64,000 nucleotides of DNA, taken from positions 129,751 through 193,750 of the forward strand of contig JACMZG010000047.1 of assembly GCA_018340805.1 (NCBI GenBank), given 5' to 3'. The notes under the pieces are model-generated. The model was not told the DNA's origin. It searched no databases and worked only from the letters and a program-made list of their open reading frames with translations. Shown here one piece after another: positions 23,134-32,789 of this stretch. The translations under genes were made by a program, and so were the position numbers. The DNA is from Microvelia longipes. Lineage: Eukaryota > Arthropoda > Insecta > Hemiptera > Veliidae. Positions within the stretch are counted from its first letter, which is position 1. Each line of letters opens with the position of its first letter.

Positions 23134-23363
23134 GTCTGCCTCCGTGCCGTGATCGTAAAGGCGTTCGATTTCGGCACCGGTGGTCCGGGTTTCGCAGCCC
23201 GGGCTATGCCTTAAGATTTTATGAATAGTAATTGTATTAAAAGATTTCGCCAACTATAATTAATTCATAGAGTTTAGTAGATGCTACCCACCTGAGGTGG
23301 TTCCCGCAGGGTGAATACCCTGATGGACCGAAAGGTCCTACACGGCATTTATTTTATTTTATT
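23134..23363 (+). mobile_element. tRNA-derived SINE, copy 3, complete with target duplication
   Basis: The best copy, 230 bp. Head GTCTGCCTCCGTGCCGTGAT and GTCCGGGTTTCGCAGCCCGG are tRNA-like A- and B-box regions for RNA polymerase III. The body AAAGATTTCGCCAACT follows and the end is an ATTTTATTTT-type tail. GTTACAGTT at 23125-23133 repeats exactly at 23364-23372, a 9-bp target-site duplication, so both ends are defined. Confidence 0.92.
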
Positions 23364-23600
23364 GTTACAGTTAGTAATTCGAGAGTTAGTATTAGAGTCA
23401 GACAGACAGAATGCAAACAAAGCTGTCAATGTTTTCATATTCAGTTTTGTTCAGTTGTAAATGGATAGATTATATTTACTAACTAGCAGTCTTACAAAGT
23501 TATTTTAAGTTATTGTTACACTATGTTATATGCTAATATTCAAACTGCAACAAGCAATTATTTGTTTACAATAATCAATTGTACATGTCAAGTAATAGCT

Positions 23601-23766
23601 TATGCAGGGTTATAATTAGTTGACAGTGTGAGAAAATTGTGTTGAGGAACCAATTAGATTGGCCTGATATGATATTGTGGGCCGTGTTAACATCCAGAAC
23701 TCACCTCGGCTCCTACACATGATTTTCCACACTGTCAACTGATTATAACCGTGTGTTATACTATAG
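23601..23766. mobile_element. Family C palindromic MITE, copy 2
   Basis: Left arm GGTTATAATTAGTTGACAGTGT, right arm ACACTGTCAACTGATTATAACC; the central unique part is about 70 bp and contains GGCCTGATATGATATTGTGG. Confidence 0.85.
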
Positions 23767-23769
23767 TGA

Positions 23770-26639
23770 AAAATAACCAGAATATGGTGATATTGGTATG
23801 AAATTAGCAAGCTTAGGACCATCTTCATAACTTTTTAACATCTGCACATCAGAAAACCTCCACTCTGAATATCAAAGTCAAAAATACCAAGTTATTGAGG
23901 GAAAGAAGACAATATACAATAAAAACAAATATGTGTTATAAGTAAGTCAATTTATTGAAAATTAATTAAAATATTTACAATAATAAAAAACAAATAACTT
24001 TATTTACAAAAACAGTTTGTTTAGAGCCTGTCTATGATACTCTTAAAATTATTTCCAATTATAACCTTACTGAAATGTTTAAAAGATATTTTATTCATTA
24101 CTTAAAATAGAGGTCCAAATAAAGTTTATTTCTGTCAAAAACAAACACAATGGAATAATTATAAATAATTGCTTATTTTATATTATACTGTATGTATGCT
24201 TTAAAATAATAAATAAATATTAATATTAATAATATTAAAAACTTGTGTTGTTTTTAACACAAATTAAAAAGATGAAGAAGAAAATGTTGTTTTGGAAGAG
24301 CTGGGTCATAAATCATATTTAGTTAAATTTCTTATTTTTTTCAAGTTATGCCTGATGATAATGGAAATTTTCACTGTAATAATAGTCCTTCTTGTTTCCT
24401 TATTTAAAATTTATTTCTTAGGGTCAAAATTTAAACATTTTTTAACAGTACTGACCAACCCTGATCAGAACAGTATTATCTAGTTTAGTTCATTACATTG
24501 TAGCTAAAAACGTAAAACATATTCTTGCTTTTTAGAACCATTTCAACTACTTGTTGAATGCTGTTTAGGTAATAAAATTAAGAGAACAGAAATAATGTAA
24601 CATTTCAGAAAAATTACCTTAAGATGAAATAAACTAATCACAAACAATGCCATAGTATAACACACGGCTAAAAAAATCAGTTGAGTGCTCGACAAAAATT
24701 TGTGAGGGAAAGAATTTTATTGGTTCAACCAACCACCCCATTCCCCTCCACCTCATGCCAACCTCGATACAAAAAATACCTATTTCGTAAATAAAATCAA
24801 TAAAATGCACACAGGCTTTAAAAATTTTGTAACCTCGTATCACTTCTTTCCCTTAATGTGCATTTTGATCGGTTAGAGTTCGCTTTGTTTTATTTAAATC
24901 TGTTCAATTCATCTAATTATTGCAGCGTTTGGTTTTTATTTTATTTATTCACCTATATAAAGATACAAAAATGTTTATACTTAAAAGTAAATAAATAAAT
25001 TTTCAAAAAAAAAGATATCAAATCAAATGATAAAAAAAACATAACCTGACTTACAGTCTTTTAAACGTTTACTTAAAAGGGATTTTTGTTGAAAATTGTG
25101 GGCAGAAAGCATTGAGATTTTGGCGCTGTCAACTGATGTGTTATACTATACACCATTTAGATTAAGGAACCACAAGAATATTAAGAAATAAATCTGATAT
25201 AAGATTAGAAATAAAAAAAAACAACTTTGGACTAATAAGAAGTAAAGACTAACAAAAACAAAAGTAATGAAGTAACAATAAACTGGAATAAAAAGATAAC
25301 CATTAGTATAATTATTTTTAAAAAATAACCCTTTTTATTAAAATAATAAAGAATAAAACAACTTTAATAGTGGAAATCAAAACCCAAACAACAACAAAAT
25401 TTGGTTGTGAATACTTTTAAAGTATTCTTCTCTAAATCAGAAGAGAGGGAACTTTGAAAGCTGAAAGTTTTCATTTGTGACAGGTCTCTATGGTTTTCTA
25501 ATCTATCAAATGCTAATCAGAGAAAATTTCCATTATTGGCAACACTACCGTAAACTGTTTTAGAACATCCCATAAATATTACTTAGGTGGGAATCTGAGC
25601 TGTCAACGCACACAACAGACAGACACACACCTTTATTATGATAATATCAACCTTATTTTGATATCATCATAATATTAGACATTCACATGAATGTAAGTAA
25701 GGTAGTACGAAATATGAGCTTTCCTAGAACATGCTTAAACACAGTTAAATAATAAAATTTGGAAGAATAATTAAAGTATTATGCATAAAAAACTTGTACA
25801 GATAACAGATTGAAAATTTGCAAACAATCAGATAAAGAGCTTTCAAGGGATATAGGCTTTCCCCTTCCAATTTTTTAATGGGATGGCATTAATCTCATAG
25901 CTCATGAGAATTTTTATAAAAAATTACAAATTTTAACTTAAGTCCTTAATTGTAAAATTGTCTCCTACTTTTTTAAGCTTTTAGGTCAGAGATTATACCC
26001 TACATGTTATTAAAAGATTAAAAATGCTTACATACAACGTTGGTTTTTAGAAGTTTCAAAGTTCAAATAAGGAAGTTTGTTCTTTCTTCTCAAAAAACTA
26101 TATTTCTTAATTGACACCCAAATAGTGGTGTTTTACAGCTCTTTTGTTACCACTGCCTCTCTTTAGAGATGAGACTCCCAAATAAAAACATTACAAAAAG
26201 ATAAAGAAATATCCCTGTATGTAATATTTAAGGGGGGAAATTTCAAGTATTTTGTGTAGGTTAATGACCTAGAATTCACTTTAGTCACAGCTAAGCAGAG
26301 TAAAAATTACTAAAAATATATTAAGCGACCAACAAATTGAATCATAGGAGGAAAAGAATGAGCCAGATTTAAGATATTAGGAAAAACTATAAAGTATTCC
26401 TAGACAATTGGGAAGCTGCATTTTGAAGTCTGTTCTTGCAGGGTTATGATGGTTTTGAGCAGGTACTTAGCTCACTATAGTATCTTCAAGATATAACTAA
26501 TAACCCAATTTGACTCATCTTTTTCCACCGGACCCTTAAATAAGCAGAAACACAAAGTCTAGCTTTGAGATAATGTTGAACTATCCTATCAAATTTACAA
26601 GTACATTAACAGATTATACAATAAATATTGGCTTAAAGT
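23770..26639. other. AT-rich gap between SINE cluster and TSSC4
   Basis: No gene seen. Fragments of family C occur at about 24645-24690 and 25090-25156, and a short hairpin (ATTATGATAATATCAA / TTGATATCATCATAAT) at about 25633-25677. The frame at 24292-24483 is hydrophobic but AT-driven and lacks support. Confidence 0.65.
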
Positions 26640-27299
26640 TTATTCATCTTCATCGAACAAGTGACTAAGCTTAACCGATTTATCAGCAGCTTCAGCTGGT
26701 TTCCGTTTCTCCGACTTGACTTTCTTCTGTTTCTGACCAACAACATATTCAGGCATTTCTCTCTTGGATCCGGAGAATAAAGGGTGCTGACTTTTTGTTT
26801 TGACTTCACCTGTACGGAGTATAATATCTGTTTTAGACGAAACTTTAGTGAATTTCGGTGCAATTTTAATCGTTGGTGATTTGTTGTCTGATATTGATAT
26901 TTGAGAGCCCTGATTTCTTAAGAAATCCATAGCAGCAGCTGTATTGCTCTGTTCCGACATATCCCTATCGGATACGTCCTCTAAAGAGTATCTCGTCCAT
27001 CTATGAGGATTTACTTGATAATCAGGCATCTTTTTCAACCACTGCTTCTTTGGAGGAGGACCTTCAGGGGTTTTAAAAATACTTTCGTATCCTTTAAACT
27101 GTGCTTTTAAATCTTTACTCCTTCCAACTTTAACTTTACTTTTGCTGTGCTGGGACTCGGAAAACTGTTCGTGAGAGTAACGGTGGCTTGGACGGCTTCT
27201 CTCCAATTTATCCACCTCGTCAAAAACACTTTTCTGTCTTAAATTGAAATTTGCATCGCTGCTTTCCATAAAAGTAACTTTGTCAGAGTTGGAAAACAT
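26640..27299 (-). CDS. TSSC4: TSSC4 family protein (U5 snRNP assembly factor)
   Basis: 219 residues in one coding exon. The family signature is clear: IFKTPEGPPPKKQWLKKMPD, then NPHRWTRYSLEDVSDRDMSE and QSNTAAAMDFL. Human TSSC4 (about 330 residues) binds U5 snRNP and PRPF8 and helps assemble and recycle the tri-snRNP; function here is by homology. The N-terminus is polar (RSPHRYSHEQFSESQHSKSK) and the C-terminus is basic then acidic (VKSEKRKPAEAADK, DEDE). The start is the ATG at 27299; on the minus strand it follows TTTTTGTCTGTCTGCAG, a good acceptor, so a non-coding 5' exon probably lies upstream. An AATAAA on the minus strand overlaps the stop codon. Confidence 0.92.
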   Translation of the reverse strand: MFSNSDKVTFMESSDANFNLRQKSVFDEVDKLERSRPSHRYSHEQFSESQHSKSKVKVGRSKDLKAQFKGYESIFKTPEGPPPKKQWLKKMPDYQVNPHRWTRYSLEDVSDRDMSEQSNTAAAMDFLRNQGSQISISDNKSPTIKIAPKFTKVSSKTDIILRTGEVKTKSQHPLFSGSKREMPEYVVGQKQKKVKSEKRKPAEAADKSVKLSHLFDEDE

Positions 27300-27778
27300 T
27301 TTATTTACCGCATCTGCAGACAGACAAAAATATTATTAAGTGCTAAGGTAAGAGATAACCAGCCCAAAAGTTGGAGAAAATTACCGAATAGAGATTTAAG
27401 TTGAATTCTTATAGCTCTAGAGAGATCTCAAAAGATATTTTTTGTCTAAAGAGGTATCTTGTTTAAGAACTATAGTAATATTTTTTCCATAGGCTACTTT
27501 TTTCATAATAGAAATACAAAAGTCCTGTCCAGCTTAAATGATCTGAGGGAAATTTCAAAGTGTAGTTAATCATTTTGTTGTTGATATAAGAGGGCATAAG
27601 TTGATATGACATTCAAAAGGCAGTTAGATTAAATTATTCATCACTCGTGGTTACAAGTAAAGAAGAAATAATCAAAACAACATTCACACTTTTTAAGCAC
27701 AAAAGGACTTAAAATAAGTAAATCCCAGAAAACCAGTAGATATAAGGTTATCCGTTAAATACGATCGTCTCTAAAGGT

Positions 27779-27938
27779 ACACACACAAAAAGACAGCGTA
27801 TCGGGGGATCCATTTAGATTCCATCTCCTTAGTTCTAGCGTATGCGATGGGATCCCCTCTGCATGGTTCATACAGCTTAAATTATCGTATGGAGAGATCG
27901 TACTCTATACGATACGCGGTTCGTGTGTGTGAACGTAC
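27779..27938. mobile_element. Small GC-richer foldback element
   Basis: Between two GTAC words: left end ACACACACAAAAAGACAGCGTATCG, right end the inverse CGATACGCGGTTCGTGTGTGTG. A nested inverted pair GGGGGATCCAT / ATGGGATCCCC lies inside. It sits about 480 bp upstream of the TSSC4 start and looks like a MITE with a 4-bp target duplication (inference). Confidence 0.65.
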
Positions 27939-27944
27939 TAATTG

Positions 27945-28345
27945 TTAAAAAAATCCCATTCTTGAACTCGGAAAAACTATTAAAAAGATACAACAGTCTT
28001 ACCTTAGTCGAAAAGAACAAAATAAATGCTTACACACAAGATAAATATAATAATATTCTTGCTCTAGACTCCCCAGACGACAGTTCTGAAAAACAAAACA
28101 AACTCCATAATAAAAACAAATAAGACCAACTTACTCAGACCCGCCTACGGATAAACAACTGTTATACGTACATTTCATTTCTCCAGACAAATTAAGTGAA
28201 TATTTTCTTCAAATTTTAACCAATATTCACAAAATAATAAGAAGTTTGATACGCAATAATCAAGAAACTGGGCAATGGAACCAACAACAACAAATGAATA
28301 GTTCTACTAGTTCTACTTCTTCTTCTTCTTTCTTATTTTTTTGTC
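27945..28345 (+). pseudogene. Broken open frame, possible retroelement ORF remnant
   Basis: Two abutting frames (to 28123, then about 28135-28350 in another phase) have ordinary codon composition: LTLVEKNKINAYTQDKYNNI, then PDKLSEYFLQILTNIHKIIR and a QQQ/Ser-rich end. A shift near 28125 would join them. It runs directly into the shared 3' module. I do not recognise the family. Confidence 0.35.
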
Positions 28346-28450
28346 TTTAACTTAATATGTTCGACATTACTCACTGTTTATAACCATCTTTTTATTTGTT
28401 TTTATTTTTTATTTTTTTTTTTTGGAGGCCATAGGACCTCTTCTTTTTAA
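28300..28450 (-). repeat. Shared retroelement-like 3' module, copy 2
   Basis: Minus-strand AAAAGAAGAGGTCCTATGGC, A-rich, CAGTGAGTAATGTC, then a purine-rich AGAAGAAGAAG tail, in the same order as at 14690-14830. Confidence 0.6.
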
Positions 28451-29831
28451 TATTTTACAATTTGAAATACGACTAATCATTTGGTGGTAGAACATAATGA
28501 TAATAATATAATATTTTCCATACATACATTTTGTATAATAATAATATAAGATATAGATAATGATAATACACACACATATTTTGCAAAATATAAAATAAGA
28601 TATTCTTTTAAGGTAAAAATATTTATATTAATAAATGTTAATAATATTTTATATTGTATGAGAACAAATAAAATAAAAATAAATAAATAATAATAAATTT
28701 GCATTTGTTGTATTTACTATGGCTCCCCCCCCCCTGTATATATTATTTAAAAAGTAAAGAAAAGTAAAATTAAATCCTCATTTAGGCAAAAAATTATTTA
28801 CTAGCTGTAAATAATTACTACAAACTTTAATTATTAAATACTATCTGTAGTAATAACATACTAATTTTTAAAACTAACTGTTTTTAAATTGTATCCTCTA
28901 TTACTATCTTGTTTTAATTTCACTCTGTCTGAAATTAAAATAGAAAAACTAATAATAAATATTTATGTTGATATTGATATACATTTTTTTTTAATGAAAT
29001 AGTAAAATATTTACAAATACTTTTGTGCTTATCACAGCCCCTTTTAACACATTAGGATTTTTTTTTAAAAATATTATATTCTTGACTTATCTTATTTTTA
29101 TTGTTATATCAAATAATACTATATTTGTTTAAAGACTTAGATTTTGCACTCTACATTGCACTAGCTCCTAATTGAGTATTATTGACAGATATATTAAGGT
29201 ATAGGTAACTTGTTTAAAAAAAAAAAAAAAAAAAATAGTTCTAAACAAAAATGAATAATCTTCTTGTTTTCTTTTAAAAATTATAAAAGCATATCGCCCG
29301 AAACAATACTTGTTCACACTCTAAGCGCAACACATTTGCTGCCTTTATTGTATTCGTGACGTTGCAGTTCACCCCAAGGATCTTGAATAAATCTTGAATA
29401 TCTTTATTCAAGATTCCTTGAGTTCCCCTAACCATCCTAAACAAGAAACAAAGAAGAGGCCACGAAATAAGCGAATTTCCAAGTGTATAAGTCATAAATA
29501 TAGTCTTAAAAAATAATTTTTTACTGAATGTTATATATTCAATCGATAAAATTGGAACTAACGCTGATAATAAAGTTTACTTCTAGGCGTGTTTACTACA
29601 TAGCAGTTTACTTGTATAAGATTTCAGCCCGATCAGACAACTTTATAAAGTTTTTTAATTTTTTAAAAAACTTTTGTTATTACTGTGTGTTAATGATGTC
29701 ACACGTTTCATGAACAACAGCGTACGGAACATTAATGAGGTCCATTTCTTTACCAAGTTTCATTTTGATTCAATAAAGCGTTCAAAAGTTATCATGTCCT
29801 GTCCCATAAAACAAAAATCTGTTGTGTGTGT

Positions 29832-29836
<5 letters not shown>

Positions 29837-29906
<70 letters not shown>
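29837..29906. repeat. (TA)n tract
   Basis: About 35 TA units after a (GT)n stretch. It generates spurious IY-repeat frames on both strands. Confidence 0.98.
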
Positions 29907-29909
<3 letters not shown>

Positions 29910-29954
29910 CTTGAGTGTACACATCTAAGTTAATGACCTCTATGATATTTGTCA

Positions 29955-30192
29955 GGTTCGGTATATACATACCGAACCCCTTTTGCCACAGTCTTTTTTA
30001 CTTTACCTCATTTATACGTAAGGTATATAGAAAAGCATTGTGGTCAGCGCCTAGATGAGTGACCGCTGGGAATTTGACGAATGTATTTACTTTCTGAGGA
30101 CTAGCAAAGCAAATCTGATGTAGTAAGGATGAGCATAGTGAATCCGATGAGGTGAGAAAAAGGTTTTGAGGTACCCCGTACCCGACTTTTTT
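29955..30192 (+). mobile_element. Family D copy (short)
   Basis: Starts with the short hairpin GGTTCGGTATATACATACCGAACC, then GTGACCGCTGGGAATT, GAGGACTAGCAAAGCAAATC, and the family end GAGGTACCCCGTACCCGACT. Confidence 0.75.
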
Positions 30193-30727
30193 AAGATAAA
30201 AATACTCTTCAAAGTCTTTTTAGGTGACTTTTACAATTTATGCATGTATTTGGACAGATGTGTCCATTAACATTAAAATAAAGTAAATAAACATGTCTGA
30301 CTTCCATTCCATTATTGAGTTTACTTACTAATCTTCATAAATGTGTTTAACTTGGCCAGATCTCCCTTCATTTAATTAACCTCTTCCAATAAAACACAAA
30401 AATTATTAATGGAATAAACCATATAATTTAATAACAGGTGAAAATTAGTTTGATTTTAATATAATACAAAATAAATATGTATATCAAAATTAAACAAAAT
30501 AAATATAAAAATAAAATGACATATACCTAATCTGTTAAATAATTTAATGTAATTTACACAAGAAAATAAACTAATAATTTTAAATTCTAAATCTATGTAC
30601 TTTATACAAGGAAATGAACCAATAATATTATTGAATTCTAACTTCATGTTATTTAAACAAGATAGTCCAGGACCCAACTGGCTCATGGAATCTCGACTCA
30701 TTTCGTACTTCTTCAAACCACTGATTA

Positions 30728-31132
30728 CAGTCTATCGTTTAGTTTAAAAATCTTGACAGGTCAGTTTAGACACCACAGATTCAAAGAAAAAAAATTTCTT
30801 ACAAGAAGGGAGCGGGAAAAAACTAATGTAAACAAATCAGGTTATTTTACCCTATTTTCTTGCGATGTTTTTTTTATGTTTCTTTTGTGTAGTTTTATTT
30901 AAAAAATATAATTTTAAGATTAATTTGAAAGTAGCTTTCAAAACGATGTAGTCAAAAGAAGAATCACAAACAAAGTGAACGATTGCCAGGAAGAAGGTTT
31001 TTTCCCTACAGCGGTTATTGTGGTAGGGATTTTTTTTTCTCTTTTTAAGTGAGAGGTTGGCAGCGGCTTCTCTGATTGGTCAATCCCCAAAATACTTATG
31101 ACCTTGGGGATTTTAAACTAAACGATAGACTG
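30728..31132. mobile_element. ~400-bp TA-flanked MITE, copy 2
   Basis: Ends CAGTCTATCGTTTAGTTT and AAACTAAACGATAGACTG are perfect 18-bp inverted repeats, with TA on both sides. It aligns with copy 1 (20870-21269) over the full length with few differences, so it moved fairly recently. Confidence 0.92.
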
Positions 31133-31189
31133 TAGGTAATATAGTTTAAACTATACTACTCTATGCTTCAAACCATTTTTTTAAGTATA

Positions 31190-31809
31190 CCTTAAATGAC
31201 CAAGAAAAAATAGGTCTGCCTATCCAGAGTGTAGCCCCTTCATATGATTGTGAAACACTTAACATTTTATCAACTCCCAAAAATTTTAGATTTCTCGAAA
31301 TAAGTGGTTCCCTGTTGGTCGTGTGCAAAACTAGAATTTATTATTTTTTTAAAGCTGACCAAATTTCCAACACATCGAGTGTTTATTCATCAAAATCGGA
31401 TAACTAAAACTAAAGTTATAACATTGGTAAAACTACCAAAAAAATTGTTAATTATTGGTCGACGAATTTCTTTCACAAAATGTCTACGTTTAGTCATTTT
31501 ACAATCCTAAAACTTAAGTCTAGTGATCTCATTTTGACAAATCAACACTTGATTAATTGAACATTTTGTCAGCTTTAAAAAGTGTTCTCTTCAAGTCTTA
31601 CACACGATTAACAAGAAACCAATTATTTTAAGAATTTTTGAAAAAAAATTGAGCATGCTCAATCATATGAAGGGCTCCACTCTGGACAGGCAGACTATGG
31701 TTTTCTTAATGATTTAAGGCATACTTCAATAGCAGTCAAAAAGTAAATGTATACTTCCAATAAAATTGGTTTCAAGCAGTACAAAATGAGTCACATTTTC
31801 AGGCCTGGC
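31190..31809. mobile_element. Family E foldback element, copy 3
   Basis: Inverted blocks CTGCCTATCCAGAGTGTAGC and CTCCACTCTGGACAGGCAG, with the interior shared with copies at 2780 and 7038. The outer ends are eroded into the flanking minisatellite. Confidence 0.72.
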
Positions 31810-32485
31810 TAATGAACCAATAATATTAATGGATTCTTATTCATTAAATTTAAACAGGAAAAAGAAACAATAATATTGTTTGATTTTTATTTCATTCAAT
31901 TGAAAAGGAAAAAGAATCAATAATATTGTTGAATTCTTATCAATTTAAACAGGAATGAACCAAATAATATTGTTTAGTTCTAACTTCATTTAATTTAAAC
32001 AGGAAAATGAACCAATAACATTGTTGGATTCTTTCCTTTTTCAATTTAAACAGAATGAACCAATAATTTGTTAGTTCTAACTTTAAACTTAAATAGGAAA
32101 AATAAACAAAAATAGTTATGGTTTTAACTTCATTAAAACTAAAAACAGGAAAATGAAACAAATAATATAATTTGTTCTAACTTAAACAGGAAATCGAACC
32201 AATAATTGTGTTGGTTCTAACTTATGTTATTTTCGCAAGATAAGTAACCAATAATATTTTTTTAATTCTAACTGTCTACAATTAAAATAAGATATATATT
32301 TTATTTTATTTTAACATCATTTTAACTGTGGTCTGTCTGCACCCCATAGACTTACTAAATATCTAAAATCCGACAATAAAATAATTCACTCATATCAACC
32401 ATAATAGTAAAACTGTATTCACGAGAAAAAAAAGGAATTCACAAAAAAGTGAAAAAATATATTCCCAATTAATCAATAAAATCAA

Positions 32486-32508
32486 TATATATATATATTA
32501 TATATAAT

Positions 32509-32555
<47 letters not shown>

Positions 32556-32556
32556 T
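32486..32556. repeat. (TA)n/(TG)n tract
   Basis: Imperfect TA tract followed by (TG)8. Confidence 0.95.
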
Positions 32557-32667
32557 GTGTATTCTGAACCGTGAGGTAGTAATTAAATAAATAAAACGAC
32601 AGTCTCTCCACAAAATGTAAAAATATATTGTGTAAATACACACACACATAAAATATATATTATATAA

Positions 32668-32780
32668 CTGTATCCATGACTGTGATCATATAGGTCTGGT
32701 GTTCACAGCCCAGGCTATGCCTCTAAGTTTTAACAAATGGTATTTGTATTATAACAATTTCGCCAACTTTAATTAATACA
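32668..32780 (+). mobile_element. SINE fragment, copy 4
   Basis: Decayed head GTCTGGTGTTCACAGCCCAG and body ATAACAATTTCGCCAACTTT; the tail is replaced by a CA/TA microsatellite. Confidence 0.65.
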
Positions 32781-32789
32781 TACACACAC

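Larger units (their letters stand above)
30540..32280. repeat. ~50-bp minisatellite split by two mobile elements
   Basis: Units like AATGAACCAATAATATT(G)TTGGATTCTAACTTCATT(T)AATTTAAACAGGAAA repeat about ten times at 31810-32280, and two to three more lie at 30540-30680. Between them are the MITE 30728-31132 and the family E copy 31190-31809, so the array was probably continuous before those insertions. Confidence 0.75.

Noticed and set aside
23134..23210. A functional tRNA gene
   Set aside because: A- and B-box-like regions are present, but there is no cloverleaf with a proper anticodon stem, and the segment recurs with a common body as a SINE.
24292..24483. Hydrophobic 63-codon frame resembling a membrane peptide
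   Set aside because: AT-rich codons give Phe/Leu/Ile by chance; no signal peptide or context.
29674..29970. Open frames with IYIYIY repeats on both strands
   Set aside because: They are translations of the (TA)n tract and its flank.
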